The notes under the pieces: model-generated
The model's input: only the letters and a program-made list of their open reading frames with translations
What the model was told of the DNA's origin: nothing
The model's database searches: none
In this document: positions 17,201-26,608 of the stretch, piece by piece
How positions within the stretch are numbered: the first letter of the stretch is position 1
How the letters are laid out: each line of letters starts with the position of its first letter
Assembly: GCF_003703395.1 (NCBI RefSeq)
Contig: NZ_RDQN01000005.1
Span: 186,001 to 250,000 of the forward strand
Origin: Pseudoxanthomonas spadix
Lineage (GTDB): Bacteria; Pseudomonadota; Gammaproteobacteria; Xanthomonadales; Xanthomonadaceae
Direction: 5' to 3'
Length of the DNA: 64,000 nucleotides
Translations under genes and position numbers: made by a program

Positions 17201-19086
17201 TGGATGGGCAGAGGCAGGTAAACACCGACATCGCCGCGTACCTGAAACAGCACGAAGCCAAGCCGCTGCTGCGCTTGATCACCTGCGGCAGCGTGGACGA
17301 TGGCAAGAGCACCCTGATCGGCCGGTTGCTGTATGACAGCAAGCGCCTGTTCGACGACCAGCTGGCGGCGTTGGAAAGCGACAGCCGCCGTCATGGCACG
17401 CAAGGGGCGGGCATCGATTACGCGCTGCTGCTCGATGGCCTGGCCGCCGAGCGTGAGCAGGGCATCACCATCGACGTGGCCTACCGCTACTTCGATACCG
17501 ACCGGCGCAAGTACATCGTCGCCGACTGCCCCGGCCACGAGCAGTACACCCGCAACATGGCCACCGGTGCCTCCACCGCGCAGGTGGCGGTGGTGCTGGT
17601 GGACGCGCGCAAGGGCCTGCTGACCCAGACCCGCCGGCACAGCTACATCGTCTCGCTGCTGGGCATCGGCCAGGTGGTGCTGGCGGTGAACAAGATGGAC
17701 CTGGTCGGCTTTGACCAGGGCGTGTTCGAGCGCATCGCAGGCGACTATCGCGCGCTGGCCGCGCAGCTGGGCATCGCTCGGGTGCAGTGCATCCCGCTGT
17801 CGGCACTGGAAGGCGACAACCTCTCCAGCCGCTCGCCCAACACCCCCTGGTATGCCGGCCCCAGCCTGCTCGAACACCTGGATACCTTGCCGCTGGACAG
17901 CGCCGATGTCGCCGGCGGCCTGCGCCTGCCGGTGCAGTACGTCAATCGGCCGCACCAGCATTTCCGCGGCTTCGCCGGCACGATCGCAGCCGGCCAGGTG
18001 CGCCCGGGCGATGTGGTGGTGGTGCTGCCTTCGGCGCGGCGCTCGACTGTGGCCAGCGTGCGCGATGCCAACGGCCAGGTGCCAGTGGCCCGCGCCGGCC
18101 AGGCCGTCACCCTCACCCTGGACGATGAGATCGACATCAGCCGCGGCGATGTGATTGCCGCTGCCGGCGACCCGCCGGAAGTGTCCGACCAGTTCGCCGC
18201 GCACGTGCTGTGGATGGACGATGCCCCGCTGCTGCCGGGCCGTCCGTACTGGTTGCAGATCGGCACGCGCACCGTGTCGGCCAGCATCAGCGAGATCAAG
18301 CACCGCATCGACGTCAACACCCAGCAGGCCATGGCCGCCAAGCGCCTGGCGCTCAACGAAGTGGGCGTGTGCAACCTGTCGCTGGACGAGCCGATCGCCT
18401 TCGAGCCCTACGCCCGCAACCGCACCCTGGGCGGCTTCATCCTGATCGACCGCCAGACCAATGCCACCGTCGGCGCCGGCACGCTGGACTTCGCCCTGCG
18501 CCGCGCCGGCAACGTGCACTGGCAGCACCTGGACGTGGACAGGGCCGCGCGCGCACGGATCAAGGGCCAGGCCCCGCGCGTGCTGTGGTTCACCGGCCTG
18601 TCCGGCGCCGGCAAGTCCACCATCGCCAACCTGGTCGAAAAGCGCCTGCACGCGCTGGGCTACCACACCTTCATCCTCGACGGCGACAACGTGCGCCATG
18701 GCCTGAACCGCGACCTGGGGTTCACCGACGCCGACCGGGTGGAGAACATCCGCCGGGTGGTGGAAGTGGCCAGGCTGATGACCGACGCCGGCTTGATCGT
18801 GCTGGTGAGCTTCATTTCCCCGTTCCGTGCCGAGCGGCAGATGGCGCGCGAGCGCTTCGCGCCGGGCGAGTTCATCGAGGTCTTCGTCGACGTGCCGCTG
18901 GCCGTGGCCGAGGCGCGCGACGTCAAGGGGCTGTACGCCAAGGCGCGCGCCGGCCAGATCCCCAACTTCACCGGCATCGACTCGCCCTATGAAGCGCCGC
19001 AGGCACCGGAGCTGCACCTGCTGGCGGCCCAGGAGTCGACCGAGCAACTGGTCGCGCGGGTGCTGGCAGCGCTGGGACTGGACTGA
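17200..19086 (+). CDS. cysNC: bifunctional sulfate adenylyltransferase subunit 1 / APS kinase
   Basis: A 628-residue fusion. The N-terminal GTPase (CysN) has [19 protein letters not shown] (P-loop), the [12 protein letters not shown] switch, DCPGHEQY and NKMD, followed by EF-Tu-like barrels. The C-terminal APS kinase (CysC, from about residue 455) has [33 protein letters not shown] and [15 protein letters not shown]. Together they convert sulfate to PAPS. The ATG overlaps the cysD stop by one base, implying translational coupling. The CysH in this window lacks APS-reductase cluster cysteines, which fits a PAPS route. Confidence 0.95.
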   Translation: MDGQRQVNTDIAAYLKQHEAKPLLRLITCGSVDDGKSTLIGRLLYDSKRLFDDQLAALESDSRRHGTQGAGIDYALLLDGLAAEREQGITIDVAYRYFDTDRRKYIVADCPGHEQYTRNMATGASTAQVAVVLVDARKGLLTQTRRHSYIVSLLGIGQVVLAVNKMDLVGFDQGVFERIAGDYRALAAQLGIARVQCIPLSALEGDNLSSRSPNTPWYAGPSLLEHLDTLPLDSADVAGGLRLPVQYVNRPHQHFRGFAGTIAAGQVRPGDVVVVLPSARRSTVASVRDANGQVPVARAGQAVTLTLDDEIDISRGDVIAAAGDPPEVSDQFAAHVLWMDDAPLLPGRPYWLQIGTRTVSASISEIKHRIDVNTQQAMAAKRLALNEVGVCNLSLDEPIAFEPYARNRTLGGFILIDRQTNATVGAGTLDFALRRAGNVHWQHLDVDRAARARIKGQAPRVLWFTGLSGAGKSTIANLVEKRLHALGYHTFILDGDNVRHGLNRDLGFTDADRVENIRRVVEVARLMTDAGLIVLVSFISPFRAERQMARERFAPGEFIEVFVDVPLAVAEARDVKGLYAKARAGQIPNFTGIDSPYEAPQAPELHLLAAQESTEQLVARVLAALGLD

Positions 19087-19105
19087 TTCGGCGCGCGGTG
19101 TGGAT

Positions 19106-19128
19106 GTGGGAGCCGCTTCAGCGGCGAT
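19106..19128. repeat. single REP-like palindrome
   Basis: GTGGGAGCCGCTTCAGCGGC with stem GCCGC-TTCA-GCGGC (19112-19125) follows the cysNC stop closely. The GTGGGAGC...GCGAT frame resembles REP elements widespread in gammaproteobacteria. It may stabilise the 3' end of the cysD-cysNC mRNA. Confidence 0.5.
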
Positions 19129-19242
19129 GGCGCTTTATCGGGAGAGCCCCCCTGCCAAGGCGGCCACAAAAGCCTGACCCGGATCTCGCCCCGCGCACGT
19201 TGCGGCACACTGCGCTCTGGTCCCGCACCAGGCCAACTTCGC

Positions 19243-19818
19243 ATGCACAGCATCCCCCATCTTGACCCCAACCACGGCGCGGCGCGCGGGCACGGCCTGC
19301 GCCTGCAGGGCCAGGGTCTGGTCCTGCGCCGCTGGCGCCCCGATGATCTGGAGGCTCTGCTGCGCCATGCCGACGATGAACGGGTCGCGGCCGGATTGAG
19401 CGACCGTTTTCCCTCGCCCTACACGCGCCAGGACGCGGAGCGATTCCTGTCCGGCCACGTGGTCGATCTGGCCGATCCGGTGCTGGCGATCGAACTGGAC
19501 GCGCAGGCCTGCGGCGGCATCGCCGCGCGCGTGGGTCGCGGTGAACGCCGGCACAGCGCCGAGCTGGGCTACTGGCTCGGGCGCGCGCACTGGGGCCAGG
19601 GCGTGATGAGCCGGGTGGTTGCCTTGTACGTGCCGTGGGTGATGGCTGAACTGGGCCTCTATCGAGTGAGCGCGCAGGTGCTGGACAGCAATCCGGCCTC
19701 GGCACAGGTCCTGCTCAAGAACGGCTTCGTCGAAGAAGGCAGGCTGCGCTGCGCGGTGGTCAAGCATGGCCGCGTGCATGATCTGCGCAGCTTCGCCCGG
19801 GTGGCGCCGCCGGGGTGA
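19243..19818 (+). CDS. GNAT-family N-acetyltransferase (RimJ/RimL-like)
   Basis: A 191-residue acetyltransferase. LRRWRPDDLEALLRHADDERVAAGLSDRFPSPYT is the usual N-terminal strand and helix pair; HSAELGYWLGRAHWGQGVMSRVVALYVPW holds the acetyl-CoA-binding Q/R-x-x-G-x-A/G region (here GQGVMS). RVSAQVLDSNPASAQVLLKNGFVEEGRLRCAV is the ribosomal-protein-acetyltransferase-like end. The acceptor is not known. It stands alone between a REP palindrome and the symporter gene. Confidence 0.8.
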   Translation: MHSIPHLDPNHGAARGHGLRLQGQGLVLRRWRPDDLEALLRHADDERVAAGLSDRFPSPYTRQDAERFLSGHVVDLADPVLAIELDAQACGGIAARVGRGERRHSAELGYWLGRAHWGQGVMSRVVALYVPWVMAELGLYRVSAQVLDSNPASAQVLLKNGFVEEGRLRCAVVKHGRVHDLRSFARVAPPG

Positions 19819-19919
19819 GTGCACCGCGGCGCAGGCGCGGCGGTGGGTTCGGGTAAGGTGTAGGGGACAGGCGCGTGTGGCCTGTGTCCCCCCCTTTCAA
19901 TGCTACGGAGCCACCGCCG

Positions 19920-21359
19920 GTGGAAAAACTTGTCTCGACCCTCAACAGCGTCATCTGGAGCCCGGCGCTGGTTTATCTGTGCCTGGGTGCCGGCCTGTAT
20001 TTCTCGGTGCGCACCCGCTTCATGCAGGTGCGCGGTTTTGCCGAGATGATCCGGTTGATGTTCAGGGGCCAGTCCTCGGCCTCGGGCGTGTCCTCGTTCC
20101 AGGCGCTGGCCATGTCGCTGTCTGGGCGCGTGGGCACCGGTAATATCGCCGGGGTGGCCACGGCGATCGCCTTCGGCGGCCCCGGCGCGGTGTTCTGGAT
20201 GTGGGTGGTGGCCTTCCTGGGGGCCTCGACGGCGTATGTGGAATCCACCCTGGGCCAGATCTACAAGGAGCGCGACCCTTCCGGCCAGTACCGCGGCGGC
20301 CCGGCCTACTACATCGAAAAGGCGATGGGCCAGAAGTGGTACGCCTGGATCTTCGCCATCGTCATGGTGATCGCCTCGGGGCTGCTGCTGCCGGGCGTGC
20401 AGGCCAACAGCATCGCCCAGGGCATGAACACCGCCTGGGGTGTGCCGACCTGGGTGAGCGCGCTGGTCGTGGCGGTGGCGCTGGGCTTCATCATCTTCGG
20501 CGGAGTCAGGCGCATCGCGCGCTTTGCCGAGTTCGTGGTGCCGTTCATGGCGGTGGGCTACATCCTGATGGCGCTGTACGTGATGGCCACCGACGTGGGC
20601 CAGGTGCCGGTGGTGTTCAGCCTGATCGTCAAGAGCGCCTTCGGCATGCAGGCCGGCTTCGGCGCGGTGCTTGGCCTGGCGGTGCAGTGGGGGGTCAAGC
20701 GCGGCATCTATTCCAACGAGGCCGGGCAGGGCACCGGCCCGCATGCGGCGGCCGCGGCCGAGGCCTCGCACCCGGCCAAGCAGGGTTACGTGCAGGCGTT
20801 CTCGGTCTACGTGGACACCCTGCTGGTGTGCTCGGCCACCGCGTTCCTGATCCTCTCCACCGGCATGTACAACGTGGAGAACCCGGCTGGTGGCTTCCTC
20901 TACCACGGGCTGCCCGGTACGGAAGTCGGGCCGTCCTACACCCAGGCCGCGGTGGAATCGGTGCTGCCCGGCTGGGGCGCCGGTTTCGTGGCGATCGCGC
21001 TGCTGTTCTTCGCCTTCACCACCATCGTCGCCTACTACTACATGGCCGAAACCAACATCGCCTACATGAACCGCACGGTGCACCGTCCGTGGCTGATCCA
21101 TGCGCTGCGTCTGGCGCAGATGGCGGCAGTGGCCTACGGCTCGGTGCGCAGTGCGCAGCTGGCCTGGGGCTTGGGCGACATTGGCGTGGGTCTGCTGGCC
21201 TGGCTGAACATCATCGCGATCCTGATCCTGCAGCGGCCGGCCCTGATCGCGCTGCGCGATTACGAGCAACAGAAGAAGGCCGGGCTGGACCCGGTGTTCG
21301 ACCCCGCAAAGCTGGGCATCCAACATGCGCAGCTGTGGAACGAGAACAAGGCGCCCTGA
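19920..21359 (+). CDS. sodium:alanine (AGCS family) symporter
   Basis: An inner-membrane amino-acid:Na+ symporter of 479 residues with about 11 hydrophobic helices. Family segments are visible: FMQVRGFAEMIRLMFRG, SSFQALAMSLSGRVGTGNIAGVATAIAFGGPGAVFWMW, GGPAYYIEKAMGQKWYAWIFA, and GVKRGIYSNEAGQGTGPHAAAAAEASHPAKQGYVQAFSVY. The start is GTG 19920, with CGGAG about 10 nt upstream and the family start EKLVSTLNSVIWSP. The next gene starts 3 bp after its stop, so the two are probably one transcript. Exact substrate (alanine, glycine or other) is inferred from family. Confidence 0.88.
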   Translation: MEKLVSTLNSVIWSPALVYLCLGAGLYFSVRTRFMQVRGFAEMIRLMFRGQSSASGVSSFQALAMSLSGRVGTGNIAGVATAIAFGGPGAVFWMWVVAFLGASTAYVESTLGQIYKERDPSGQYRGGPAYYIEKAMGQKWYAWIFAIVMVIASGLLLPGVQANSIAQGMNTAWGVPTWVSALVVAVALGFIIFGGVRRIARFAEFVVPFMAVGYILMALYVMATDVGQVPVVFSLIVKSAFGMQAGFGAVLGLAVQWGVKRGIYSNEAGQGTGPHAAAAAEASHPAKQGYVQAFSVYVDTLLVCSATAFLILSTGMYNVENPAGGFLYHGLPGTEVGPSYTQAAVESVLPGWGAGFVAIALLFFAFTTIVAYYYMAETNIAYMNRTVHRPWLIHALRLAQMAAVAYGSVRSAQLAWGLGDIGVGLLAWLNIIAILILQRPALIALRDYEQQKKAGLDPVFDPAKLGIQHAQLWNENKAP

Positions 21360-21362
21360 GCA

Positions 21363-22244
21363 ATGGCTGGACCCTGGCAGAAACTTCCCCCGCGTCGCCA
21401 AGCCGGCGTGCGTGCGCCGCGTGAACATGCTTCCGGCGAGCACGCCCCGCGCGATGCCGCAGTGGATGGCGCTGAAAGTCCGTACACGCAGGCGCCGCCG
21501 CGTCCTTCGCGTCGTGGCGAAGAAGTCCGGCTGTACGGCCTCAATGCCGTGCGGGCGCTGTTCGAATCGCGCCCCGAGGCGCTGCGCAAGCTGTACCTGA
21601 GCCAGGCCCGCGTGCCCGCGCTCAAGCCGATCCTGGCCTGGTGCGTGGCCAACCGTGTCGGTTATCGGGTGGTGGAAGAAGCCGACCTGCACAAGCTGGC
21701 CGCCAGCGCGCACCACGAAGGGGTGGTCGCCGAGGTGCTGCGGCGTGCGCCGGTGTCGCTGGCCGACTGGATCGGTGCGCTTCCGGCTGGCCCGGCACTG
21801 GCGCTGTGGCTGGATGGGGTGGGCAATCCGCACAATTTCGGCGCGATCCTGCGCTCGGCCGCGCACTTCGGCGTGGCCGGCCTGCTGCTGCCGCAGGATT
21901 GGCCGCTGGCATTGTCCGGCGCCGCCGCACGCGTGGCCGAAGGCGGTGCCGAAGCGGTGACCCTGGTCCAGGCCGGCGACAGTGCCACGGCCTTCGCACA
22001 GCTGCGCGCGGCCGGCTTCAGCCTGGCCGCCACGCTGGTGCAGGGCGGCGAAGATCTGTTTGCGACCAGGCTCCCGCAGCGCCTGGTCTACGTGCTGGGC
22101 GCCGAGGGCCAGGGCATGGACCGCGACCTGGCTGGCCAATGCGATCTGGCCCTGTCCATCCCCGGCAGCGGCCGGGTCGAGAGCCTCAACGTCGCCGCGG
22201 CCACCGCGGTGCTGCTGGCGCAGTGGGCGGGCCATCGCGCCTAG
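21363..22244 (+). CDS. TrmH/SpoU-family RNA 2'-O-methyltransferase
   Basis: A SPOUT methyltransferase of 293 residues. After a basic, low-complexity N-terminal tail of about 50 residues comes a substrate-binding domain (LYGLNAVRALFESRPEALRKLYLSQAR). The knotted catalytic domain follows with motif 1 NPHNFGAILRSAAHFGV, motif 2 YVLGAEGQGMDRDL and motif 3 IPGSGRVESLNVAAATAVLLAQW. It modifies tRNA or rRNA ribose; the site cannot be assigned, and RlmB-like or TrmH-like roles are both possible. It starts 3 bp after the symporter stop and converges with mscL. Confidence 0.85.
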   Translation: MAGPWQKLPPRRQAGVRAPREHASGEHAPRDAAVDGAESPYTQAPPRPSRRGEEVRLYGLNAVRALFESRPEALRKLYLSQARVPALKPILAWCVANRVGYRVVEEADLHKLAASAHHEGVVAEVLRRAPVSLADWIGALPAGPALALWLDGVGNPHNFGAILRSAAHFGVAGLLLPQDWPLALSGAAARVAEGGAEAVTLVQAGDSATAFAQLRAAGFSLAATLVQGGEDLFATRLPQRLVYVLGAEGQGMDRDLAGQCDLALSIPGSGRVESLNVAAATAVLLAQWAGHRA

Positions 22245-22277
22245 CCAAAGGCGATGGCACCGGTGAAGCCGTGGCGG

Positions 22278-22688
22278 TTACGACTGTTTTTTCAGCGAAT
22301 CGCGGATCTCGCGCAGCAGCAGCACGTCTTCGGGCGTGGCGGCCGGCTTGGCTTCCTGCGTCTTCTTGAAGCGGTTGAGGGTGCGCACCACCATGAAGAT
22401 GGCGAAGGCCACGATGATGAACTGGATGACCGTGTTGATGAAGCTGCCATAGGCCACCACGACCGCGGGCACTTCCTTGCCCGCCGCATCCACCGAGGCC
22501 TCCTTCAACGTGATCGCCAGCCTGGAGAAATCCACGTTGCCGACCAGCATGCCGATCGGCGGCATGATCAGGTCGTTGACCAGTGAGGTGACGATCTTGC
22601 CGAACGCGGTGCCGATCACCACACCGACGGCCAGGTCGATCACGTTGCCGCGCATGGCGAAGGTCTTGAACTCGCTCAACATGCCCAT
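22278..22688 (-). CDS. mscL: large-conductance mechanosensitive channel
   Basis: MscL opens in response to membrane tension and releases solutes on hypo-osmotic shock. The 136 residues match the family: MSEFK-like cytosolic start ([35 protein letters not shown]1), a periplasmic loop, TM2 ([22 protein letters not shown]) and the charged C-terminal bundle ending in [18 protein letters not shown] 22688 has AGAGGAAAG upstream. It lies 61 bp after the FAH-family gene on the same strand and may be cotranscribed with it. Confidence 0.95.
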   Translation of the reverse strand: MGMLSEFKTFAMRGNVIDLAVGVVIGTAFGKIVTSLVNDLIMPPIGMLVGNVDFSRLAITLKEASVDAAGKEVPAVVVAYGSFINTVIQFIIVAFAIFMVVRTLNRFKKTQEAKPAATPEDVLLLREIRDSLKKQS

Positions 22689-22749
22689 GGGCTTTCCTCT
22701 TGGATGGGGAAGTCGCTGCCAGCCTAGCGCAGCGGCATGTGGAGGCAGG

Positions 22750-23457
22750 TCAAGCGACGATGGTGCCGCGCACCTGGGCCACGCCATCGAGGCTGCCGAC
22801 GAAGGTATCGCCTGGCTGCAACGCGGCCACGCCGGCCGGGGTGCCCATGAAGACCAGGTCGCCGGCCTTGAGCGCGTAGAGCCTGGACAGTTCGTGCAGG
22901 ATGTCCGGCACGTCCCAGATCATGTCGGTCAGCGGCGCGTGCTGGCGCACGCTGCCGTTGACGGTCAGGGTCACGGTCAACGACATCAGGTCGGCCACCT
23001 GCGCGGCGGGCACCAGTTCGCTGATCGGCGCCGAGTGGTCAAAACCCTTGGCCGTGTCCCAGGGCTGGCCGGCCTTTCTGGCCGCGTTCTGCAGGTCGCG
23101 ACGGGTCAGGTCCAGGCCGATGGCGTAGCCGTAGATCAGCGCGGCGGCGTCCTCCGCGGCCAGCACGCCGGGGGGTGCGTCGGCGCCCAGCGCAACCACC
23201 AGTTCCAGTTCGTGATGCAGGTCATTGGTGCCCGGCGGGTAGGGCACATCGGCATTGCCGGTGACGATCGCATCGGCCGGCTTGGCAAACAGGGTCGGCT
23301 CGCCGCGCTCGGCCTTCGAGGTCGCCACCTCCGAGCCCATCTCACGTGCGTGGTCGGCGTAATTGCGGCCCACGCAATAGATGCGGTGTACCGGAAAGGT
23401 GCCGCCACCACGGACGGGCACGCGCGCCTGCTGTGGCGCTGGAATCACATCGGACAT
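22750..23457 (-). CDS. fumarylacetoacetate hydrolase family protein
   Basis: A 235-residue FAH-superfamily enzyme, the compact single-domain type. [16 protein letters not shown] starts the fold; the metal-binding E-x-E is in [11 protein letters not shown], and [29 protein letters not shown] and [18 protein letters not shown] complete the active-site set. Such proteins act as acylpyruvases, oxaloacetate decarboxylases or isomerases; which one is not readable. ATG 23457 has AGGA at about 10 nt; ATG 23466 would overlap that site. Confidence 0.85.
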   Translation of the reverse strand: MSDVIPAPQQARVPVRGGGTFPVHRIYCVGRNYADHAREMGSEVATSKAERGEPTLFAKPADAIVTGNADVPYPPGTNDLHHELELVVALGADAPPGVLAAEDAAALIYGYAIGLDLTRRDLQNAARKAGQPWDTAKGFDHSAPISELVPAAQVADLMSLTVTLTVNGSVRQHAPLTDMIWDVPDILHELSRLYALKAGDLVFMGTPAGVAALQPGDTFVGSLDGVAQVRGTIVA

Positions 23458-23513
23458 CGGGGACATTCCTGGCTGACAAGGGAATGTCAGAGTGTAATGG
23501 TCACCCACCCAAT

Positions 23514-23789
23514 TCAGTGCGAGAGCGGCAGCGCCTGCTTGCGCACGACCCGGTACTCACCTTCCACCACGTGCTGTTGCGCGGCGGGGCGCTGGCGCGG
23601 CCACAGCAGGCGATAGGCCAGGCCGGCGGCAAGCATCGTGGCACCGACAAACACGCCGAAGAACACCAGCACGCACAGCACGGCCAGACCCAGCAGGCCC
23701 ACGGCAATGCGCAGCAGCCGATGGCGGGGTTTGCGCGGGGCGAACACGGCGCGCAAGCGATGGCTGTCGAAGGAGAAGGTGCGGATCAT
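23514..23789 (-). CDS. small membrane protein, unknown function
   Basis: A 91-residue protein with an arginine-rich start (MIRTFSFDSHRLRAVFAPRKPRHRLLR), one long hydrophobic region (about 29-60, perhaps two helices with a glycine-containing turn) and a soluble tail ending RVVRKQALPLSH. I do not recognise a family. It lies 56 bp upstream of the FAH gene on the same strand and is divergent from the Rieske gene. The frame remains open far upstream, but only this part has protein-like composition. Confidence 0.6.
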   Translation of the reverse strand: MIRTFSFDSHRLRAVFAPRKPRHRLLRIAVGLLGLAVLCVLVFFGVFVGATMLAAGLAYRLLWPRQRPAAQQHVVEGEYRVVRKQALPLSH

Positions 23790-23870
23790 CGGGCTGGTGA
23801 CAGAATGTGTAGGAACCGTGACGCAGTATGGTCGCCTCTTTCGGCAGTGTGTGAAACCTTTGTTAATCCC

Positions 23871-24194
23871 ATGGATGTGATTGCCCTGGAGGCGCTGCCC
23901 GATGGCGTCCCGGCCGAGGCCGAGGCGATGATCGAGGGCAGCGCGCAATCGCTGCTGCTGGTGCGCCAGGGCCAGCAGGTGCGCGGCTGGCTCAACGTCT
24001 GCCCGCATGCGGGGCGGCGACTGGACTGGGCGCCGGGCAAGTTCCTGCTGACCAGGACCGGTGCGCTGGTCTGCGCCGCGCATGGCGCCACCTTCGAATT
24101 ACAGGATGGACAGTGCCTGTCCGGGCCATGCCGCGGGCAGTGCCTGCAGGCGGTGGCGCTGCAGGTGCGCGATGGCCAGGTGGTATTGGGGTAG
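23871..24194 (+). CDS. Rieske-type [2Fe-2S] protein
   Basis: A stand-alone Rieske protein of 107 residues. Both ligand pairs are visible: VCPHAGRRLDW (C-x-H) and VCAAHGATFELQDG (C-x2-H), followed by SGPCRGQCLQAVALQVRDGQVVLG. It lacks a membrane anchor or oxygenase domain, so it is probably a soluble electron carrier or a small assembly/oxidoreductase partner. ATG 23871 is the sensible start, though no Shine-Dalgarno is obvious. It is divergent from the small membrane protein gene. Confidence 0.8.
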   Translation: MDVIALEALPDGVPAEAEAMIEGSAQSLLLVRQGQQVRGWLNVCPHAGRRLDWAPGKFLLTRTGALVCAAHGATFELQDGQCLSGPCRGQCLQAVALQVRDGQVVLG

Positions 24195-24224
24195 AAGCGC
24201 ACCGGCAGCGACCGGGCGTTCCCG

Positions 24225-24289
24225 GTAGGGCGGGTCTCGACCCGCCGTCACGCTCTTGCCGGATAGCGGCGGGTCGAGACCCGCTCTAC
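24225..24289. repeat. GTAG-type REP inverted dimer
   Basis: Two palindromes face each other: GTAGGGCGGGTCTCGACCCG at the left and GCGGGTCGAGACCCGCTCTAC at the right, each with its own GCGGGT-TCGA-ACCCGC stem, separated by about 18 bases. The GTAG...CTAC boundaries match the GTAG (SMAG-like) REP family described in Stenotrophomonas and relatives. It sits between the convergent Rieske and ACT genes and could serve as a bidirectional mRNA end. Confidence 0.75.
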
Positions 24290-24306
24290 GGTTCCTGGCG
24301 CCGCGC

Positions 24307-24687
24307 TTATTCCTCGATGGTGTGGCCGGCCGCGCGCAACGCATCCAGGCCTGCGCCCAGCTGTGTCTGCTTGACCATCACGTAGTCGGTGTCGAAGGTC
24401 GATACCGCGAAGATGCCCACCTTTGCCTCGGCCAGCGGCTGCAGCACCTGTGCCAGGATGCCGGTCAGCTCGAAGGCGAACGGTCCACGCAGCATCAGGC
24501 TGCGCCAGCCACGTTCGCACTGCACCTCCTCCGGCACGCGGCCTTCGTCGCAGACGATGGACAGTTCCTCATCGGTCCAGCTGACATGCGAGAGCGCGCC
24601 ATGCACGAACCAGTGCGGCAACGCCGATCCGGCAGGCAGGCGGCAGATCGCGAACTGGCCTTCGAGCAATTTGAGTGTCAGTGCCAT
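24307..24687 (-). CDS. ACT domain-containing protein
   Basis: A 126-residue protein of the small ACT_7/CASTOR-like group: MALTLKLLEGQFAICRLPAGSALPHW leads into a beta-alpha-beta fold, and RGPFAFELTGILAQVLQPLAEAKVGIFAVSTFDTDYVMVKQTQLGAGLDALRAAGHTI is the ACT repeat. Such proteins bind amino acids, but no enzyme domain is present. It lies 22 bp downstream of the SLC13 permease on the same strand, which suggests cotranscription. Confidence 0.8.
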   Translation of the reverse strand: MALTLKLLEGQFAICRLPAGSALPHWFVHGALSHVSWTDEELSIVCDEGRVPEEVQCERGWRSLMLRGPFAFELTGILAQVLQPLAEAKVGIFAVSTFDTDYVMVKQTQLGAGLDALRAAGHTIEE

Positions 24688-24709
24688 GGGCGCTCCTTGC
24701 CGAGCTCGA

Positions 24710-26581
24710 TCAGACCCGGCTGCTCCACCAGAACATCAGGTTGACCATGGCCACCACCACGAAGGTGTAGATCAGCGACAACGGGCCGCCGATGCGCCAC
24801 ATCTGCCGTGCGCTGTAGTTGGCCGGGCCGGTGATCATCGACACCACCGGGTTGGAGGCGGTCATCAGGTTATTGGACGCCGACAGCGCGGTGACCAGTG
24901 CGAACGCGGTCGGGTTGCCGCCTGCGGCCAGCGCCAGGCTGATCGCCATGGGCACCATCACGATGGTCGCGCCGACGTGGCTGATCACCAGCGAGAAGGC
25001 CGTGGTCAGCAGGGCAACGGCAAGTTCCAGCACCCACACCGGCAGGCCTTCGGGCAGGCGTTCGACGGTGTGGCCGGCGACCCACGCCGCCGCGCCGCTG
25101 CTGTCCATCGCCCAGCCCAGCGGGATCAGCCCGGCCATCAGGAACACGGTTTTCCAGTTGATCGAGGCGTAGGCCTCGTCCATGCGCAGCACGCCGGTCA
25201 GCAGCATGCCGGCCACCCCGGTCATCAGGGTCAACGCCACCGGCAGGCGCGAGGTCAGCGCGATGATGATGGTCAGGGCGAAGATTGCCATGGCGATCTT
25301 GAACTTGTGCGGGCGCTGCTCGCCCTTGGGGTAGTCGGTGACCACCACGAAATCGCCATTCTTGGCCGTGGCGGCAAGATCCTGCCAGGTGCTGTGCAGC
25401 ACCAGCATGTCACCGGCGCGCAGCGGCACCTTGCGCACGTCCTCACGCATCACTTTCTTGTCGCGGTTGATCGCCAGCAGGCTGATGCCGGACTTCTTGC
25501 GCAATGAAAGCGCCGCTGCGCTCTTGCCGATGAAGCTGGAGGTCGGCGGGATCACCGCTTCGGAAATGCCGGCACGGCTGGGATTGAACAGGTCGCCGAA
25601 GTGGCGCAGGCGCGAGGACAGGCGCAGGAACTGGTTCTGGGCGAAGTCGGCGATGTCCTGGCGCTTGCCCATCACCCCGATCACGCTGCCCACCCAGATG
25701 CGCATGTCCGCCGGCGGCGCCAGGCGGGTGTCGTTGCCGGTCTGCAGCGCCAGCATCAGCGGCGCGCCGTGCAGGGCCTCGGCTTCGCCCAGGGTCATGC
25801 CGACCAATGGGCTGTCGGCGCTGACGGTCAGTTCGAACACCTCGCCCTCGATCCCGTAGGTATTGGCGAAATAGCTTTCGGTGCGCGCCGGGATGGCGCT
25901 GCTGGTGCCGGCAGTGCCGACGGCTTCTTCCTTCAGCTTGCGATCGCCGTAGAAGCGGAAATACGCCAGCGAGGCCAGCAGCAGCGCCACGCCGATCGGC
26001 AGCGGCGCGAACATGCGCAGCGGTTCCAGCGTGGCCATGCCCGAGGGCAGGTTGTTGTTGGCCGACACCAGCAGGTCGTTGAGCAGGATCAGCGGTGAGT
26101 TGCCGACCATGGTCAGCGCCCCGCCCATCACGATCGCCGCGCAGACCGGCAGCAGCAGACGCTGCAGGTTGAGCGTGGTGCGCGAGGCCAGGCGCGCGGT
26201 CACCGGCAGGTACAGGGCCATCACCGAGGGGTTCTGCATGAACGAGGAGTTGAGCCCGGCGATCGCGGTGGTCAGCAGCAGCAGGCGTTGCTCGACCCCG
26301 TGGCCGCGCCGCAGCAGCCACGAGGCCAGCCGGTTGAGCGCGCCGGTGCGTTCCAGGCCCGCGCCCAGGATGGTGGTGGCGATGATGCTGATCACCGCGT
26401 TGCCGGAAAAGCCGCCGAAGATCTCCTCCGGCGCCACCAGCCCGGTCAGGCCCAGCACCACCAGCACCACCACCGCGACCACGTCGGCGCGGATGCGTTC
26501 GAACAGGAACATCACCATCACGAAACCGACCAGCCCAAGCACCAGGCGCATGTCGTTGGTCAGGGTCAGGGCGGTATCCAT
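24710..26581 (-). CDS. SLC13/DASS-family permease with two RCK_C (TrkA-C) domains
   Basis: A 623-residue transporter with N-terminal membrane helices (to about 205), a soluble insert with two RCK_C-like modules (about 225-410: EGEVFELTVSADSPLVGMTLGEAE and VIPPTSSFIGKSAAALSLRKKSGISLLAINR), then a second membrane half. Family signs are SFMQNPSVMALYLPV and LSASNNLMTASNPVVSMITGPANYS. Such proteins move dicarboxylates, sulfate or related anions with Na+. The nearby sulfate assimilation genes make sulfate possible, but nothing here proves it. It starts 27 bp after the trmB stop. Confidence 0.85.
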   Translation of the reverse strand: MDTALTLTNDMRLVLGLVGFVMVMFLFERIRADVVAVVVLVVLGLTGLVAPEEIFGGFSGNAVISIIATTILGAGLERTGALNRLASWLLRRGHGVEQRLLLLTTAIAGLNSSFMQNPSVMALYLPVTARLASRTTLNLQRLLLPVCAAIVMGGALTMVGNSPLILLNDLLVSANNNLPSGMATLEPLRMFAPLPIGVALLLASLAYFRFYGDRKLKEEAVGTAGTSSAIPARTESYFANTYGIEGEVFELTVSADSPLVGMTLGEAEALHGAPLMLALQTGNDTRLAPPADMRIWVGSVIGVMGKRQDIADFAQNQFLRLSSRLRHFGDLFNPSRAGISEAVIPPTSSFIGKSAAALSLRKKSGISLLAINRDKKVMREDVRKVPLRAGDMLVLHSTWQDLAATAKNGDFVVVTDYPKGEQRPHKFKIAMAIFALTIIIALTSRLPVALTLMTGVAGMLLTGVLRMDEAYASINWKTVFLMAGLIPLGWAMDSSGAAAWVAGHTVERLPEGLPVWVLELAVALLTTAFSLVISHVGATIVMVPMAISLALAAGGNPTAFALVTALSASNNLMTASNPVVSMITGPANYSARQMWRIGGPLSLIYTFVVVAMVNLMFWWSSRV

Positions 26582-26608
26582 TACCTGCGATGCACTCGGC
26601 GTGGTTGC

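Noticed and set aside
19659-22235. Long minus-strand frame across the symporter and SpoU genes
   Set aside because: Same antisense artefact; the plus-strand genes have clear family motifs and start signals.
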